64,000 nt of DNA from Lachnospiraceae bacterium (GTDB taxonomy: Bacteria; Bacillota; Clostridia; Lachnospirales; Lachnospiraceae), in NCBI GenBank assembly GCA_017473905.1, contig JAFUJA010000015.1, forward strand, positions 1-64,000, written 5' to 3'. The position numbers and the translations under genes are program-made. The first letter of the stretch is position 1; each line of letters starts with the position of its first letter. The notes beneath the pieces are model-generated. The model was not told where the DNA came from. It did not search any database and worked only from the letters and a program-made list of their open reading frames with translations. This document shows, in pieces, positions 11,441 to 20,857 of this stretch.

Positions 11441-12829
11441 TTGAATAGCTTTTTAATGTTAACACAGAATTCTACCTTTATTATAGGACCTGTGGCCAAG
11501 CTTTTAGGTTATATTATGGAAGGTATTTTCTGGGTATTGGAAAATATTGGTATTCCCAATATCGGTATTGCCATTATTTTATTTACCATTATTGTTAATC
11601 TTCTTATGCTGCCTTTGACAATCAAGCAGCAGAAGTTTTCTAAGTTTTCTGCTAAAATGAATCCCGAAATTCAGGCAATTCAGAAGAAATATCAGGGTAA
11701 AAATGATATGGATTCCATGACTGCCATGCAGCAGGAAACAAGAGCTGTATATGCAAAGTATGGTGTTAAGCCTACCGGTAGTTGTTTACAGCTTTTGATA
11801 CAGATGCCTATTTTATTTGCATTGTATCGTGTTATTTACAGTATTCCCGCATATGTTGACAGGGTAAAAGAAGCATTTTTCCCTTTGGTAACCGAATTGA
11901 TGAATCAGACCGGTTCCAAAGATTTTATCCAGACTTTATCCGGTGCATCCATGTATGCAAAGCAGTTTAAAAATGAAGCTTTTATAAATGGTGAAACGGA
12001 ATATGTACAGAATACTTTCGTTGATGTTTTAAACAGAGCAAGCGAAACGGACTGGGAATTATTGGTTGAAAAATTCCCCGATCTTTCCAATACTATTCAG
12101 ATTACTTTGGATAATTTGGAAATTTTTAATAAGTTCCTTTTTGTAAACATTGCTTATTCTCCCTGGGATACCATTAAATTGGAATGGGTTTCCGATGAAA
12201 GAAATTTCCTCGTAATGCTTTGTGCTTTAATGATTCCTGTTTTATCAGCAGTAACCCAGTGGGTAAACTTAAAACTTGCTCCTTCTGCACAGAACAATAA
12301 CGGAAACGGCAGAAATGCTTCCGTAGAAGAGAATCCCATGATGGCTTCCATGAAAACCATGAATAACATCATGCCTCTTATGTCTGCATTCTTCTGCTTT
12401 ACCCTTCCCGCAGGTATGGGTATCTACTGGATTGCCGGTGCAGTTATCAGATGTATTCAGCAGGTTATCATCAACAAATATATTGATTCTCTTGATATGG
12501 ACAAGATTATCGAGAAGAATGTAGAGAAGTACAAAAAGAAATTGGAAAAACAGGGTGTGATTATGCAGGGTATCAATGAAAAAGCTAAAAACAGTACCCG
12601 CAACGTAAATTATAATAATTATACGAATAAAAACACCTCTTTTGCTTCCAAAGCAAATAAGTCTACTGAAAATATCAATGTATCCCAGAAGTCAAAGGCT
12701 TCTAACAATACATCTGATACTCAGGCTAAAAACAGCAATTATTCAGCATCCGGTAAAAATGCAAAATCCGGAAGCATTGCTGCAAAAGCAAATATGGTAA
12801 AAGACTATAACGAACGGAATAATAAGTAG
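11441..12829 (+). CDS. yidC: Membrane protein insertase YidC/Oxa1
   Basis: Inserts membrane proteins alone or with SecYEG. The start is TTG at 11441, preceded by AGGAGG at 8 nt; no better ATG precedes it. The 462-residue product has an N-terminal hydrophobic segment, the first Oxa1 helix (GIAIILFTIIVNLLMLPL), the cytoplasmic hairpin (FSAKMNPEIQAIQKKYQG), GSCLQLLIQMPILFALYRVIY, and two further membrane helices near residues 255-275 and 310-345. An unusually long external loop separates helices 2 and 3. The tail from about residue 370 is hydrophilic and rich in Asn, Lys and Ser, as in Gram-positive homologues that bind ribosomes. No lipobox is seen. Confidence 0.95.
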   Translation: MNSFLMLTQNSTFIIGPVAKLLGYIMEGIFWVLENIGIPNIGIAIILFTIIVNLLMLPLTIKQQKFSKFSAKMNPEIQAIQKKYQGKNDMDSMTAMQQETRAVYAKYGVKPTGSCLQLLIQMPILFALYRVIYSIPAYVDRVKEAFFPLVTELMNQTGSKDFIQTLSGASMYAKQFKNEAFINGETEYVQNTFVDVLNRASETDWELLVEKFPDLSNTIQITLDNLEIFNKFLFVNIAYSPWDTIKLEWVSDERNFLVMLCALMIPVLSAVTQWVNLKLAPSAQNNNGNGRNASVEENPMMASMKTMNNIMPLMSAFFCFTLPAGMGIYWIAGAVIRCIQQVIINKYIDSLDMDKIIEKNVEKYKKKLEKQGVIMQGINEKAKNSTRNVNYNNYTNKNTSFASKANKSTENINVSQKSKASNNTSDTQAKNSNYSASGKNAKSGSIAAKANMVKDYNERNNK

Positions 12830-12853
12830 TTTGTAAAATTACGGAGGGTAAAT

Positions 12854-13486
12854 ATGGAATATATTGAATTTACTGCGAAAACAGTGGCAGATGCCATTAC
12901 CGAAGCATGCCAGCATTTTACAGTAGTAAGTGATCATCTTGATTATGTCGTAGTAGAAGAAGGTTCTACAGGATTCCTTGGAATCGCTGCAAAGAAGGCA
13001 GTTATTAAGGCTCGTGTTCTTGAAGTAGAAGAGAGTATTGAAGAAAAAGCAAAGAATTTCTTAAATGACGTTCTTGGTGCAATGGAAATCACTGCAGTAA
13101 TCGATGCAAAATACGATGAAAACGAGAAAACACTTGAAGTTGTTTTAAACGGTGAAAATATGGGTGTACTTATCGGTAAAAGAGGACAGACACTTGATTC
13201 CTTACAGTATCTTGTGTCATTGGTAGTTAACAAAGGAACTTCAGAATACATAAGAGTAAAAGTTGATACTGAAAACTATCGTGAAAGAAGAAAACTTACT
13301 CTTGAAAACCTTGCTAAGAATATTGCTTTTAAGGTGAAGAGAACAAAAAGAAGTGTTTCTTTGGAACCTATGAATCCTTATGAAAGAAGAATTATTCATT
13401 CTGCATTACAGAATGACAAATACGTTACAACCCACAGTGAAGGTGAAGAGCCTTACAGAAAAGTTGTAGTTTCTTTGAAGAAATAA
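12854..13486 (+). CDS. jag: RNA-binding protein Jag/KhpB
   Basis: Three parts are visible in 210 residues: the Jag N-terminal domain (MEYIEFTAKTVADAITEA to about residue 50), a KH domain with the GxxG-type loop IGKRGQTLDSLQYL, and a C-terminal R3H domain with ERRIIHSALQNDKYVTTHSEG. Homologues (also EloR/KhpB) bind RNA, pair with KhpA and affect cell elongation. It lies 24 bp after yidC and is followed by a hairpin, closing the operon. Confidence 0.94.
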   Translation: MEYIEFTAKTVADAITEACQHFTVVSDHLDYVVVEEGSTGFLGIAAKKAVIKARVLEVEESIEEKAKNFLNDVLGAMEITAVIDAKYDENEKTLEVVLNGENMGVLIGKRGQTLDSLQYLVSLVVNKGTSEYIRVKVDTENYRERRKLTLENLAKNIAFKVKRTKRSVSLEPMNPYERRIIHSALQNDKYVTTHSEGEEPYRKVVVSLKK

Positions 13487-13498
13487 AGAGTGTGAATA

Positions 13499-13521
13499 GG
13501 GCTGCTTGTTATAGGCAGCCC
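13499..13521 (+). terminator. Hairpin after jag
   Basis: GGGCTGC / GCAGCCC, 7-bp stem with a 9-nt loop, followed by a weak T-rich tail (TTCTGTT). It probably ends the rnpA-yidD-yidC-jag transcript, though the weak tail could allow read-through into mnmE. Confidence 0.55.
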
Positions 13522-13576
13522 TTCTGTTATAACTGAAAGAATTTTTAATTTAAAAATAAAAAAGGAGGTACCGAAT

Positions 13577-14992
13577 ATGTATACAGATACAATTGCGGCA
13601 ATTGCAACGGCACTTTCACCTTCCGGAATCGGAATTATACGTATCAGTGGTGATGATGCGGTTGAAGTTGCTGATAAAGTTTTTAGAAGCAAAAGCGGAA
13701 AAAAACTGTCTGAAGTAAAAAGTCATACCATTCATTACGGTTTTGTCTGTGATGAAGAAGAAGTGATTGATGAGGTTATGGTACTTCTTATGAAGGCGCC
13801 CAACTCTTTTACAAAAGAAGATACGGTGGAAATCGATTGTCACGGCGGTGTTTATGTGATGAACAGGATTTTAAAAACTGTTTTAAAAAACGGTGCCAGA
13901 TTATCAGAACCCGGTGAATTTACCAAAAGGGCTTTTTTAAACGGAAGAATCGATTTAACCAAGGCAGAAGCAATTATGGATTTGATTCAATCTAAAAATG
14001 AAGCTGCCCGTAAGAATTCCATGACTCATTTAAAAGGTGATTTATACCGTAAAATCAAGAATTTGCGGGAAGAAATCATTTATGAAATTGCTTTTATAGA
14101 GTCAGCTTTGGATGATCCGGAACATATCAGTCTGGACGGATTCCATGAAAGACTGGAAGAAAAGTCAGATAAAATCATTCAGGCAATTGAAGGTTTATTA
14201 AAATCTGCGGATAACGGTAAGTTAATCAAAGAAGGAATTTATACGGTTATTGTAGGTAAGCCCAATGCAGGAAAATCTTCTTTTCTGAATCTTTTACTTG
14301 GTGAAGAACGTGCCATTGTAACAGATATTGCCGGAACGACCAGAGATACTTTGGAAGAATCCGTTCATCTTGACGGCATGACTTTGAATTTAATTGATAC
14401 TGCAGGAATTCGTGATACGGAAGATATTGTAGAGCAGATTGGTGTCAATAAAGCCAAGGAATCCTTGGAAAAAGCAGATTTAATGGTTTATATTGTAGAC
14501 AGTTCCGTTTATTTGGATGAAAATGATATGGAAATTATCAAGCTTCTGGATGCAAGTAAAACGGTGGTGCTTTTAAATAAGTCAGACCTGGATACAGTTG
14601 TAACAGAAGAAGATATTAAAGATATTTTTATGAAAAGATTTGCAGGTTCAGAAGATAAAAATGCTTCTGAAATTCCTGATTTTCTTACTATTTCAGCCAA
14701 GGAAGAGGAAGGCTTGGAAGCTTTTACGAATCTGATAAAAGAGAAGTTTTTTAACGGAAAACTTACTTTTGATGATGAAGTTACCATTTCTTCCATGCGA
14801 CAGAAAGAAGCGTTATCTTCTGCACTTCATAGCATGAAGATGGTAAAACAAAGTCTTATGGATGATATGCCGGAAGATTTTTATTCCATTGATTTAATGA
14901 ATGCATATGCGTGTCTGGGTGAAATCATTGGAGAAGAAGTAGGAGAAGATTTGGTGAATGAAATCTTTTCTAAGTTTTGTATGGGTAAGTAA
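13577..14992 (+). CDS. mnmE: tRNA uridine-5-carboxymethylaminomethyl modification GTPase MnmE
   Basis: With MnmG it modifies U34 of certain tRNAs. Seen: the N-terminal folate-binding domain (MYTDTIAAIATALSPSGIGI), the helical region, an inserted G domain with G1 GKPNAGKSS, G3 DTAG and G4 NKSD, and the C-terminal Cys motif CMGK essential for modification. 471 residues is slightly above the typical length. AAAAAGGAGG precedes the ATG. In most Firmicutes mnmG follows directly; here a lipoprotein gene lies between them. Confidence 0.97.
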   Translation: MYTDTIAAIATALSPSGIGIIRISGDDAVEVADKVFRSKSGKKLSEVKSHTIHYGFVCDEEEVIDEVMVLLMKAPNSFTKEDTVEIDCHGGVYVMNRILKTVLKNGARLSEPGEFTKRAFLNGRIDLTKAEAIMDLIQSKNEAARKNSMTHLKGDLYRKIKNLREEIIYEIAFIESALDDPEHISLDGFHERLEEKSDKIIQAIEGLLKSADNGKLIKEGIYTVIVGKPNAGKSSFLNLLLGEERAIVTDIAGTTRDTLEESVHLDGMTLNLIDTAGIRDTEDIVEQIGVNKAKESLEKADLMVYIVDSSVYLDENDMEIIKLLDASKTVVLLNKSDLDTVVTEEDIKDIFMKRFAGSEDKNASEIPDFLTISAKEEEGLEAFTNLIKEKFFNGKLTFDDEVTISSMRQKEALSSALHSMKMVKQSLMDDMPEDFYSIDLMNAYACLGEIIGEEVGEDLVNEIFSKFCMGK

Positions 14993-15004
14993 AAGGAGAA
15001 TTTT

Positions 15005-16012
15005 ATGAAAAAGAAAGCAGCTTTATTATTACTTATGACAGCAGTTATTTTTAGCGTTGCTTCATGTATGGGAACATCCGAAAATACAAATTCGGAAAAT
15101 AATACGGAAATTGCATCGGAAGATATTTCCGAGCAGGAAAGTATTACGGAAGAGAATGCGGAAGAAGGTTTAACCTTTGAAGATTTGTCCAAGTATTCTT
15201 ATTATTTTTCCAGCGGTGCAGGCGGCTGGGGTGAAGAATTTGTCATTGAAAGAGACGGTTATTTCAAAGGGTCTTTTCATGATTCCGACATGGGTGATAC
15301 AGGAGAAGGATATCCCAATGGTACGGTATATTCCAGTTCTTATACCGGTTATTTTACGGATTTAAAGCAGATTGACGAATATTCTTATGAGATGAAGCTG
15401 AAAGAAATTTCATATGAAGATGTTTCCGGTGAAGAGGAATTGATTCGTGATGTGAGATATATTTACACGGATTCTTATTGTCTTGGGGGCAATGATACTT
15501 TTAAAATTTATTTGCCCGGAACTCCCTTGAGTACCTTCTCTGAAGATGTTCAGATGTGGATTATGTATGCGAATAATAACGATACGGAACTTACCATTCC
15601 TATTATCGTTGATGAAAAGAATCAGTACGGAATCTGTACTACCGAAAGACTTTCCGCATTGGAAGATGCAACCATGAATTATGAACATTATAAGGAATCT
15701 TACGATTATTATTGTGAGCTTGCAACTGAAGCAAATACAACGCTGGATATGAAAATCAATGCTCAGATCAGATATGAAATTGCTGATGAATGTTTGAATT
15801 ATTTGTGGCATCTTGTTCGCTATAATGTGGAAGAAGATGAGTTCGATAAAATTTTAGAAGAACAGCGTACCTGGATAAAGGATAAAGAAGCACAGGCTCA
15901 GGCAGAAATGGATGAGTGGCAGGGAGGAAGTTTTGCTCCTGTTGCTTATGCAGATACTTTGGCCGAACTTACCATGGAACGTTGTGAAGTATTGCTGGAA
16001 TACTTAAAATAA
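15005..16012 (+). CDS. Lipoprotein with C-terminal LprI-like (DUF1311) domain
   Basis: The signal peptide ends in the lipobox VASC (Cys21), followed by a low-complexity Asn/Ser/Glu linker to about residue 55. The middle part (about 55-210) shows an acidic, Gly/Tyr-rich beta-like region that I do not recognise. The last ~95 residues (from ATMNYEHYKE to the end) carry the pattern of DUF1311/LprI proteins: paired helices, LEEQRTWIKDKEAQAQAE, a GGS turn and LTMERCEVLLEYL. LprI proteins have been described as lysozyme inhibitors in other phyla; that role is only a suggestion here. It lies 12 bp after mnmE with AAAAGGAG, so it is likely co-transcribed. Confidence 0.8.
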   Translation: MKKKAALLLLMTAVIFSVASCMGTSENTNSENNTEIASEDISEQESITEENAEEGLTFEDLSKYSYYFSSGAGGWGEEFVIERDGYFKGSFHDSDMGDTGEGYPNGTVYSSSYTGYFTDLKQIDEYSYEMKLKEISYEDVSGEEELIRDVRYIYTDSYCLGGNDTFKIYLPGTPLSTFSEDVQMWIMYANNNDTELTIPIIVDEKNQYGICTTERLSALEDATMNYEHYKESYDYYCELATEANTTLDMKINAQIRYEIADECLNYLWHLVRYNVEEDEFDKILEEQRTWIKDKEAQAQAEMDEWQGGSFAPVAYADTLAELTMERCEVLLEYLK

Positions 16013-16061
16013 TCAATCAAAAGTAATTCACTATTTTACAGAAATATAAAGGAAATAAATT

Positions 16062-17963
16062 ATGCCTGAAGCAAGAATTAAAACAGATATATGTGTTGTA
16101 GGAGCAGGTCACGCAGGTTGCGAGGCTGCTTTGGCATGTGCAAGACTTGGATTTGATACCACAATTTTTACGGTAAGTGTGGAAAGTATTGCACTTATGC
16201 CCTGTAATCCCAATATAGGAGGAACTTCCAAAGGACATTTGGTGCGTGAACTGGATGCCCTTGGTGGTGAAATGGGTAAAAACATTGATAAGACTTTTAT
16301 TCAGTCTAAAATGTTAAATGTTTCCAAAGGTCCCGCAGTACATTCTCTTCGTGCACAGGCAGACAAAGCAGATTATACCAGAAGCATGCGTCAGATTCTG
16401 GAAAATCAGGAAAACCTTACGATTAAGCAGGGTGAAGTGTGTGAAATTCTGACGGAAGCCGGTGCAGACGGAAAGCCTAAGGTATGCGGCGTCAAAATTT
16501 TTACGGGTACAATCTATGAGTGTAAAGCCGTGATTCTTTGTACGGGAACTTATTTAAAAGCCCGTTGTCTTTGCGGTGAGTCCATTACTTATACAGGTCC
16601 TAATGGTTTGCAGGCAGCCAATCATCTGACGGAATCTCTGGAAAAATTAGGTGTGAAGCTTCGTCGTTTTAAAACAGGTACACCTGCCCGTATGGATAAA
16701 AGAAGTCTGGATTTCAGTAAAATGGAAGAACAGGTGGGAGATGAAAAGATTATTCCTTTTTCCTTCTCTACCAATCCGGCGGATATTCAGAAAGAACAGG
16801 TCAGCTGTTATTTGACTTATACCAATGAAAAAACCCATGAAATCATCCGTGGTAACTTAGACCGTTCTCCTATTTATGCCGGAATTATTGAAGGAACAGG
16901 TCCCAGATACTGTCCTTCCATTGAAGATAAGGTTGTAAAATTTGCGGATAAAGAAAGACATCAGGTTTTCATTGAACCGGAAGGTCTTTATACGAATGAA
17001 ATGTATGTGGGCGGTATGTCATCTTCTTTGCCTGAGGATGTACAGCTTGCCATGTATCGTACGGTTCCCGGTATGGAAAACTGCCGTATTGTACGAAATG
17101 CTTATGCCATCGAATACGATTGTCTGGAGTCCGGAGAACTGACTCCTTCCTTGGAGATTAAATCAGTGGATGGACTTTTCTCTGCAGGACAGTTTAACGG
17201 AAGCAGCGGTTATGAAGAAGCTGCAGCTCAGGGTTTAATTGCCGGAATCAATGCCTGCCAGTCCTTAAAAGGAAAGGAACCCTTGATTTTAGACAGAAGC
17301 GAAGCTTACATTGGTGTTTTAATTGATGATTTGGTAACCAAGGATAACAGAGAGCCTTATCGAATGATGACATCCCGTGCAGAGTACAGACTTTTACTTC
17401 GTCAGGATAATGCGGATTTAAGACTTCGGAAATTCGGCCATCAGGTGGGATTGATTACCGATGAACAGTTTGAACATGTATGTAAAAAAGAAGAAATGAT
17501 TGCAGCGGAAGTTGCCCGTTTAAAAGAAACCAAAGTTGGTGCCAATAAAGAAGTGCAGGCATTTTTAGAAAAACACAACTCTGCACTTTTACGTACGGCA
17601 GCTACTATGGCTGAGTTAATCTGCAGACCTGAGCTTGACTATGAAATGTTGGCAGAGCTTGATAAGGAAAGACAGCCTTTGCCGGAAGAAGTGATTGAGC
17701 AGGTTCTGGTAAATATTAAGTATGAAGGTTATATCGAACGCCAGATGCGTCAGGTGGAACAGTTTAAAAAGACTGAAAAACGTCGCATTCCTGCAGATAT
17801 TAATTACGATGATATTTCCAGTCTGCGTCTGGAAGCAAGACAGAAGTTAAAACTGTTTTCTCCTATTTCTGTGGGACAGGCTTCCAGAATCAGCGGTGTT
17901 TCTCCCGCAGATATTTCGGTGTTACTGATTTATCTGGAGCAGTTAAACAGAAAACATGATTAG
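16062..17963 (+). CDS. mnmG: tRNA uridine-5-carboxymethylaminomethyl modification enzyme MnmG
   Basis: FAD-dependent partner of MnmE in wobble-uridine modification. The 633-residue product has the Rossmann FAD motif [19 protein letters not shown], the signature [39 protein letters not shown], and the C-terminal helical domain [21 protein letters not shown] that contacts MnmE. Length is typical. AAAGGAAA precedes the ATG. Confidence 0.97.
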   Translation: MPEARIKTDICVVGAGHAGCEAALACARLGFDTTIFTVSVESIALMPCNPNIGGTSKGHLVRELDALGGEMGKNIDKTFIQSKMLNVSKGPAVHSLRAQADKADYTRSMRQILENQENLTIKQGEVCEILTEAGADGKPKVCGVKIFTGTIYECKAVILCTGTYLKARCLCGESITYTGPNGLQAANHLTESLEKLGVKLRRFKTGTPARMDKRSLDFSKMEEQVGDEKIIPFSFSTNPADIQKEQVSCYLTYTNEKTHEIIRGNLDRSPIYAGIIEGTGPRYCPSIEDKVVKFADKERHQVFIEPEGLYTNEMYVGGMSSSLPEDVQLAMYRTVPGMENCRIVRNAYAIEYDCLESGELTPSLEIKSVDGLFSAGQFNGSSGYEEAAAQGLIAGINACQSLKGKEPLILDRSEAYIGVLIDDLVTKDNREPYRMMTSRAEYRLLLRQDNADLRLRKFGHQVGLITDEQFEHVCKKEEMIAAEVARLKETKVGANKEVQAFLEKHNSALLRTAATMAELICRPELDYEMLAELDKERQPLPEEVIEQVLVNIKYEGYIERQMRQVEQFKKTEKRRIPADINYDDISSLRLEARQKLKLFSPISVGQASRISGVSPADISVLLIYLEQLNRKHD

Positions 17964-18028
17964 TGTTTTGTTTTCATAGTATTAAATTTGGTATTTAGCA
18001 ATTGTTATGATTTAAAATGAGGTTTTAT

Positions 18029-18832
18029 ATGGACAAATCTGCATTGACACAATTTCATAAAGATTTGGCTGAGTGGGGAATCACTCTTACCGATAAGCAG
18101 GATGAGCAGTTTCTGAAATTTTATGAGCTGTTGATTGAGTGGAATTCTTTTATGAATCTGACAGGAATTACGGAATTCGAGGAAGTGATGAAGAAGCATT
18201 TTCTGGATAGTGTGTCTTTTATACACTATTTGAAGAAGGATGTTTTTGTTCCTGTGGAAACTATGGATTCGGAAGGAAAGGCCGCATTGGAGAATGCCCT
18301 TTCTATGGAAGAGCTTATGCAGATGAAATTTACCATGATTGATGTGGGTACCGGCGCAGGTTTCCCCGGCATTCCTCTGGCGATTCTTTTCCCTTCGGCG
18401 AAATTTACTTTGATGGACTCTTTGAATAAAAGAATTAAGTTTTTAAATGAAGTAATATTGCAGCTCGGTTTAACCAATGTAGAAACCGTACATTCCAGAG
18501 CGGAAGATTTGGCGAGAAATCCAAAGTACAGAGATGCCTTCGATTATTCTGTTTCCAGAGCGGTTGCTAATCTTTCCACGCTTTCGGAATATTGTCTTCC
18601 TTTTGTGAAGGTGTGCGGTAAGTTTGTTTCGTATAAATCCGAGCGTTTGTCTGAAGAACTGGCTGCCGGAGAAAAAGCCATTTCCATTTTAGGGGGAACT
18701 ATAAAAGACCAGATAGATTTTCAGCTGCCCGATTCGGATATTTACAGAAATCTTCTTGTAATTGAGAAAACAAAGGCTACACCCAAGAAGTATCCCCGTA
18801 AAGCAGGATTGCCTTCGAAAGAGCCTTTATAA
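18029..18832 (+). CDS. rsmG: 16S rRNA (guanine-527-N7)-methyltransferase
   Basis: Methylates G527 of 16S rRNA. SAM-binding motif MIDVGTGAGFPGIPLAILFP is clear; the upstream LIEWNSFMNLTGI is typical. The frame also opens with an ATG at 18017, but TGAGG is well placed only for the ATG at 18029 (MDKSALTQFH), which I use (267 residues). It is longer than usual because of an acidic insertion of roughly 25 residues (VETMDSEGKAALENALSMEE) just before the SAM motif. It ends the conserved origin block. Confidence 0.95.
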   Translation: MDKSALTQFHKDLAEWGITLTDKQDEQFLKFYELLIEWNSFMNLTGITEFEEVMKKHFLDSVSFIHYLKKDVFVPVETMDSEGKAALENALSMEELMQMKFTMIDVGTGAGFPGIPLAILFPSAKFTLMDSLNKRIKFLNEVILQLGLTNVETVHSRAEDLARNPKYRDAFDYSVSRAVANLSTLSEYCLPFVKVCGKFVSYKSERLSEELAAGEKAISILGGTIKDQIDFQLPDSDIYRNLLVIEKTKATPKKYPRKAGLPSKEPL

Positions 18833-18845
18833 AGTTATTTTTTTA

Positions 18846-18873
18846 TTGTACTTTTTTTATAGTTTGATATAAT
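18846..18873 (+). promoter_or_regulatory. Promoter of the kinase/regulator pair
   Basis: TTGTAC (18846-18851), 16-bp spacer, TATAAT (18868-18873), 35 bp before the TTG start of the following gene. Confidence 0.55.
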
Positions 18874-18908
18874 ATTTGAAACGTCTTTTATTTTAGGGGG
18901 TATATAGA

Positions 18909-19991
18909 TTGGAACTATATTTGGATGTTCAGAAGACGCAGACACTTTATGATTCCATCAAGGAATTATATATTAATTACAGGGAAAAGGCAGATTCCCA
19001 GAAAAAGATAAAAGAAGACCTTGCCCTGAAGACGGACGATGCCGGAAAATATTTGGAATATTTGGAATCAGAACATAAAAGTGATTCCTATGTTTTTTCT
19101 CCCCGAGGAGTTGTTACGAGAAATACATATACCGGTAAAAATAAGGATACGGACTACGTCAGTGTAATTGATGAAAATGCAATTCATCAGAAAAGAGACG
19201 AATTACAGGAGCTGAAGAAAAAGCTTGCAGAAAGCGAAGCTGCATGGAATGACTTGGAATCCACCTGTAACATTTTAGATGAAAATATGAAGGTTCTTTC
19301 TTCTCTTTTAGATTCTTTATCTAAAAAGAATAAGGAAGATAAAAAAGAAGAGTTACATATTATTTTCCAGTCTTATGAGAAAGACCACGATTATATCAAA
19401 AAGTTAATCAAGGAAAATGTAATATCTGATTTGTCCTACGTTACGCATACTTCAAAACTGATTTCCAGCTACATTGATTCGGACCCGAACAGGGCGAAGC
19501 TTGAACTGCAGAAATTAAGTGAATGTGTTTGTAAGGTAATGGACGATTTGCGGGACATTGTATATTTGATGGAGCCTATTGTTCCGGATAAAACCATTGA
19601 AAAGGATTTAAAGGATTTGCTTGATTCCTTGAAACAAATCAGTCCCGATTTGGAAGTCAATTATTTCCTGAACGGCATTTCGGAAATAGATGATTTTTAT
19701 AAAAAGATTTCGATTCTCCAGATTGTTCGGGAATTGTGCCTGAATGTGTGCAAACATGCAAAGGCAATGAAATTAATGATTACTTTGAAAGAAGATGAGA
19801 ATTTTTACATTTTAGATGTAGAAGACAATGGAATCGGATTTAATTATCAGAAGGTTGTGAACAACGACTCATGCAAAGGACTTAAAATGATCAGTCAGCG
19901 GATTGATTTATGGAAAGGTTCTCTTGATATCAAACCCGGTAAATTTGATGGCACGGTTGTGACCATTACGATTCCGAAAGAAGCGCCCTAG
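18909..19991 (+). CDS. Cytosolic DegS/LiaS-type histidine kinase lacking the phospho-acceptor His
   Basis: TTG start with AGGGGG 8 nt upstream. No membrane segment or signal is present. Residues 90-180 form long helices (coiled coil likely). The HATPase_c domain is complete: ELCLNVCKHAKA (N-box, 275-286), DVEDNGIGF (303-311), CKGLKMISQRI, DGTVVTITIP. The dimerisation segment aligns with DegS: the usual R-x-I-H-D-G-x-x-Q-x-L reads KLIKENVISDL at 165-175, so the accepting His is Lys168 and the next Asp is Glu169. Downstream residues (SKLIS..., LRDIVYLMEPIVPD) still follow DegS. The gene is 23 bp upstream of a NarL-type regulator with an intact Asp. It may be a phosphatase, a scaffold, or a kinase using another residue. 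Confidence 0.8.
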   Translation: MELYLDVQKTQTLYDSIKELYINYREKADSQKKIKEDLALKTDDAGKYLEYLESEHKSDSYVFSPRGVVTRNTYTGKNKDTDYVSVIDENAIHQKRDELQELKKKLAESEAAWNDLESTCNILDENMKVLSSLLDSLSKKNKEDKKEELHIIFQSYEKDHDYIKKLIKENVISDLSYVTHTSKLISSYIDSDPNRAKLELQKLSECVCKVMDDLRDIVYLMEPIVPDKTIEKDLKDLLDSLKQISPDLEVNYFLNGISEIDDFYKKISILQIVRELCLNVCKHAKAMKLMITLKEDENFYILDVEDNGIGFNYQKVVNNDSCKGLKMISQRIDLWKGSLDIKPGKFDGTVVTITIPKEAP

Positions 19992-20014
19992 TATAATTTT
20001 AAACGGAGAAATGT

Positions 20015-20659
20015 ATGTATATTAGAGTTGGAATTGCAGATGATCATAAGTTACTATGCGATTGTATGAAAAGTATGTTGGAGTTCGGCAGTGATTACAC
20101 TGTTGTGTTTCAATGTAATGATGGTACGGAATGTATTGAGTCTTTGAAAAATAACAAAGATAAGATAGACGTACTTCTTTTAGATGTGGATATGCCTTCC
20201 CTGGATGGATTTCAGGTTTTAAGATTTATTAAAGAAAATAACTACAATGTGAAGGTTTTGTTTCTGACAGGCTATGATGATATTCCTATGATTCTTCAGG
20301 CGATTGAAGCCGGAGCAGACGGTTATCTTCTAAAAGACGTAAAAGCAGAGGAACTGATTACCGCAATTCGTGATGTGAACTTTGGTAAAAGATACATACA
20401 AACGGATTTACTTACTCTTCTTGAAAAAGAAGCTTTACCCAAAACAAAAAGTGGAGCCGAAGTTAATCTGACGGAACGTGAACGACAGATTTTAGCTTAT
20501 GTTGCCGGTGGGGCTAACAACAAAGAGATTGCATTGGAACTGGATATTTCTGAGCAGACCGTTAAGAATCATCTGACGAATATTTTTAAAAAGATTAATG
20601 TGTTCGATAGAACCCAGGCTACCATATATGCAATCAAAAATAAAATTATAGTTTTGTAG
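20015..20659 (+). CDS. NarL/FixJ-family response regulator
   Basis: Receiver domain with acidic pair ADD (residues 8-10), phospho-acceptor Asp57 in LLLDVDMPSLDG, Thr in FLTGYDD and Lys in LLKDVKAEE; C-terminal LuxR-type helix-turn-helix LTERERQILAYVAGGANNKEIA ... VKNHLTNIFKKI. 214 residues, the normal size. It forms an operon with the preceding unusual kinase, but its own phosphorylation site is intact. A hairpin terminator follows. Confidence 0.92.
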   Translation: MYIRVGIADDHKLLCDCMKSMLEFGSDYTVVFQCNDGTECIESLKNNKDKIDVLLLDVDMPSLDGFQVLRFIKENNYNVKVLFLTGYDDIPMILQAIEAGADGYLLKDVKAEELITAIRDVNFGKRYIQTDLLTLLEKEALPKTKSGAEVNLTERERQILAYVAGGANNKEIALELDISEQTVKNHLTNIFKKINVFDRTQATIYAIKNKIIVL

Positions 20660-20690
20660 TATAAGGTTGTTTTGGAACAGAGAATGATAG

Positions 20691-20717
20691 GCGTAGCAGC
20701 TTTATTGGCTGTTACGC
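20691..20717 (+). terminator. Terminator after the response regulator
   Basis: GCGTAGCAGC / GCTGTTACGC, 10-bp stem with one G-U pair and 7-nt loop, followed by TGTTTT. Confidence 0.65.
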
Positions 20718-20751
20718 TGTTTTCATGTTTGGAGATTTTAAAATATTATAG

Positions 20752-20780
20752 TTGACAGTAGATAGTATTTAATATATACT
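20752..20780 (+). promoter_or_regulatory. Sigma-A promoter of the LRR lipoprotein
   Basis: TTGACA (20752-20757), 17-bp spacer, TATACT (20775-20780). Transcription would start about 70 bp before the start codon, so the gene has its own control, separate from the preceding two-component pair. Confidence 0.75.
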
Positions 20781-20857
20781 AAGTGTGTATTTATGATGGT
20801 TGTTTTTTTATTTCATCATAAAAGCATTATTGTTTATCTTTGTGTAGGAGGAGAAAA

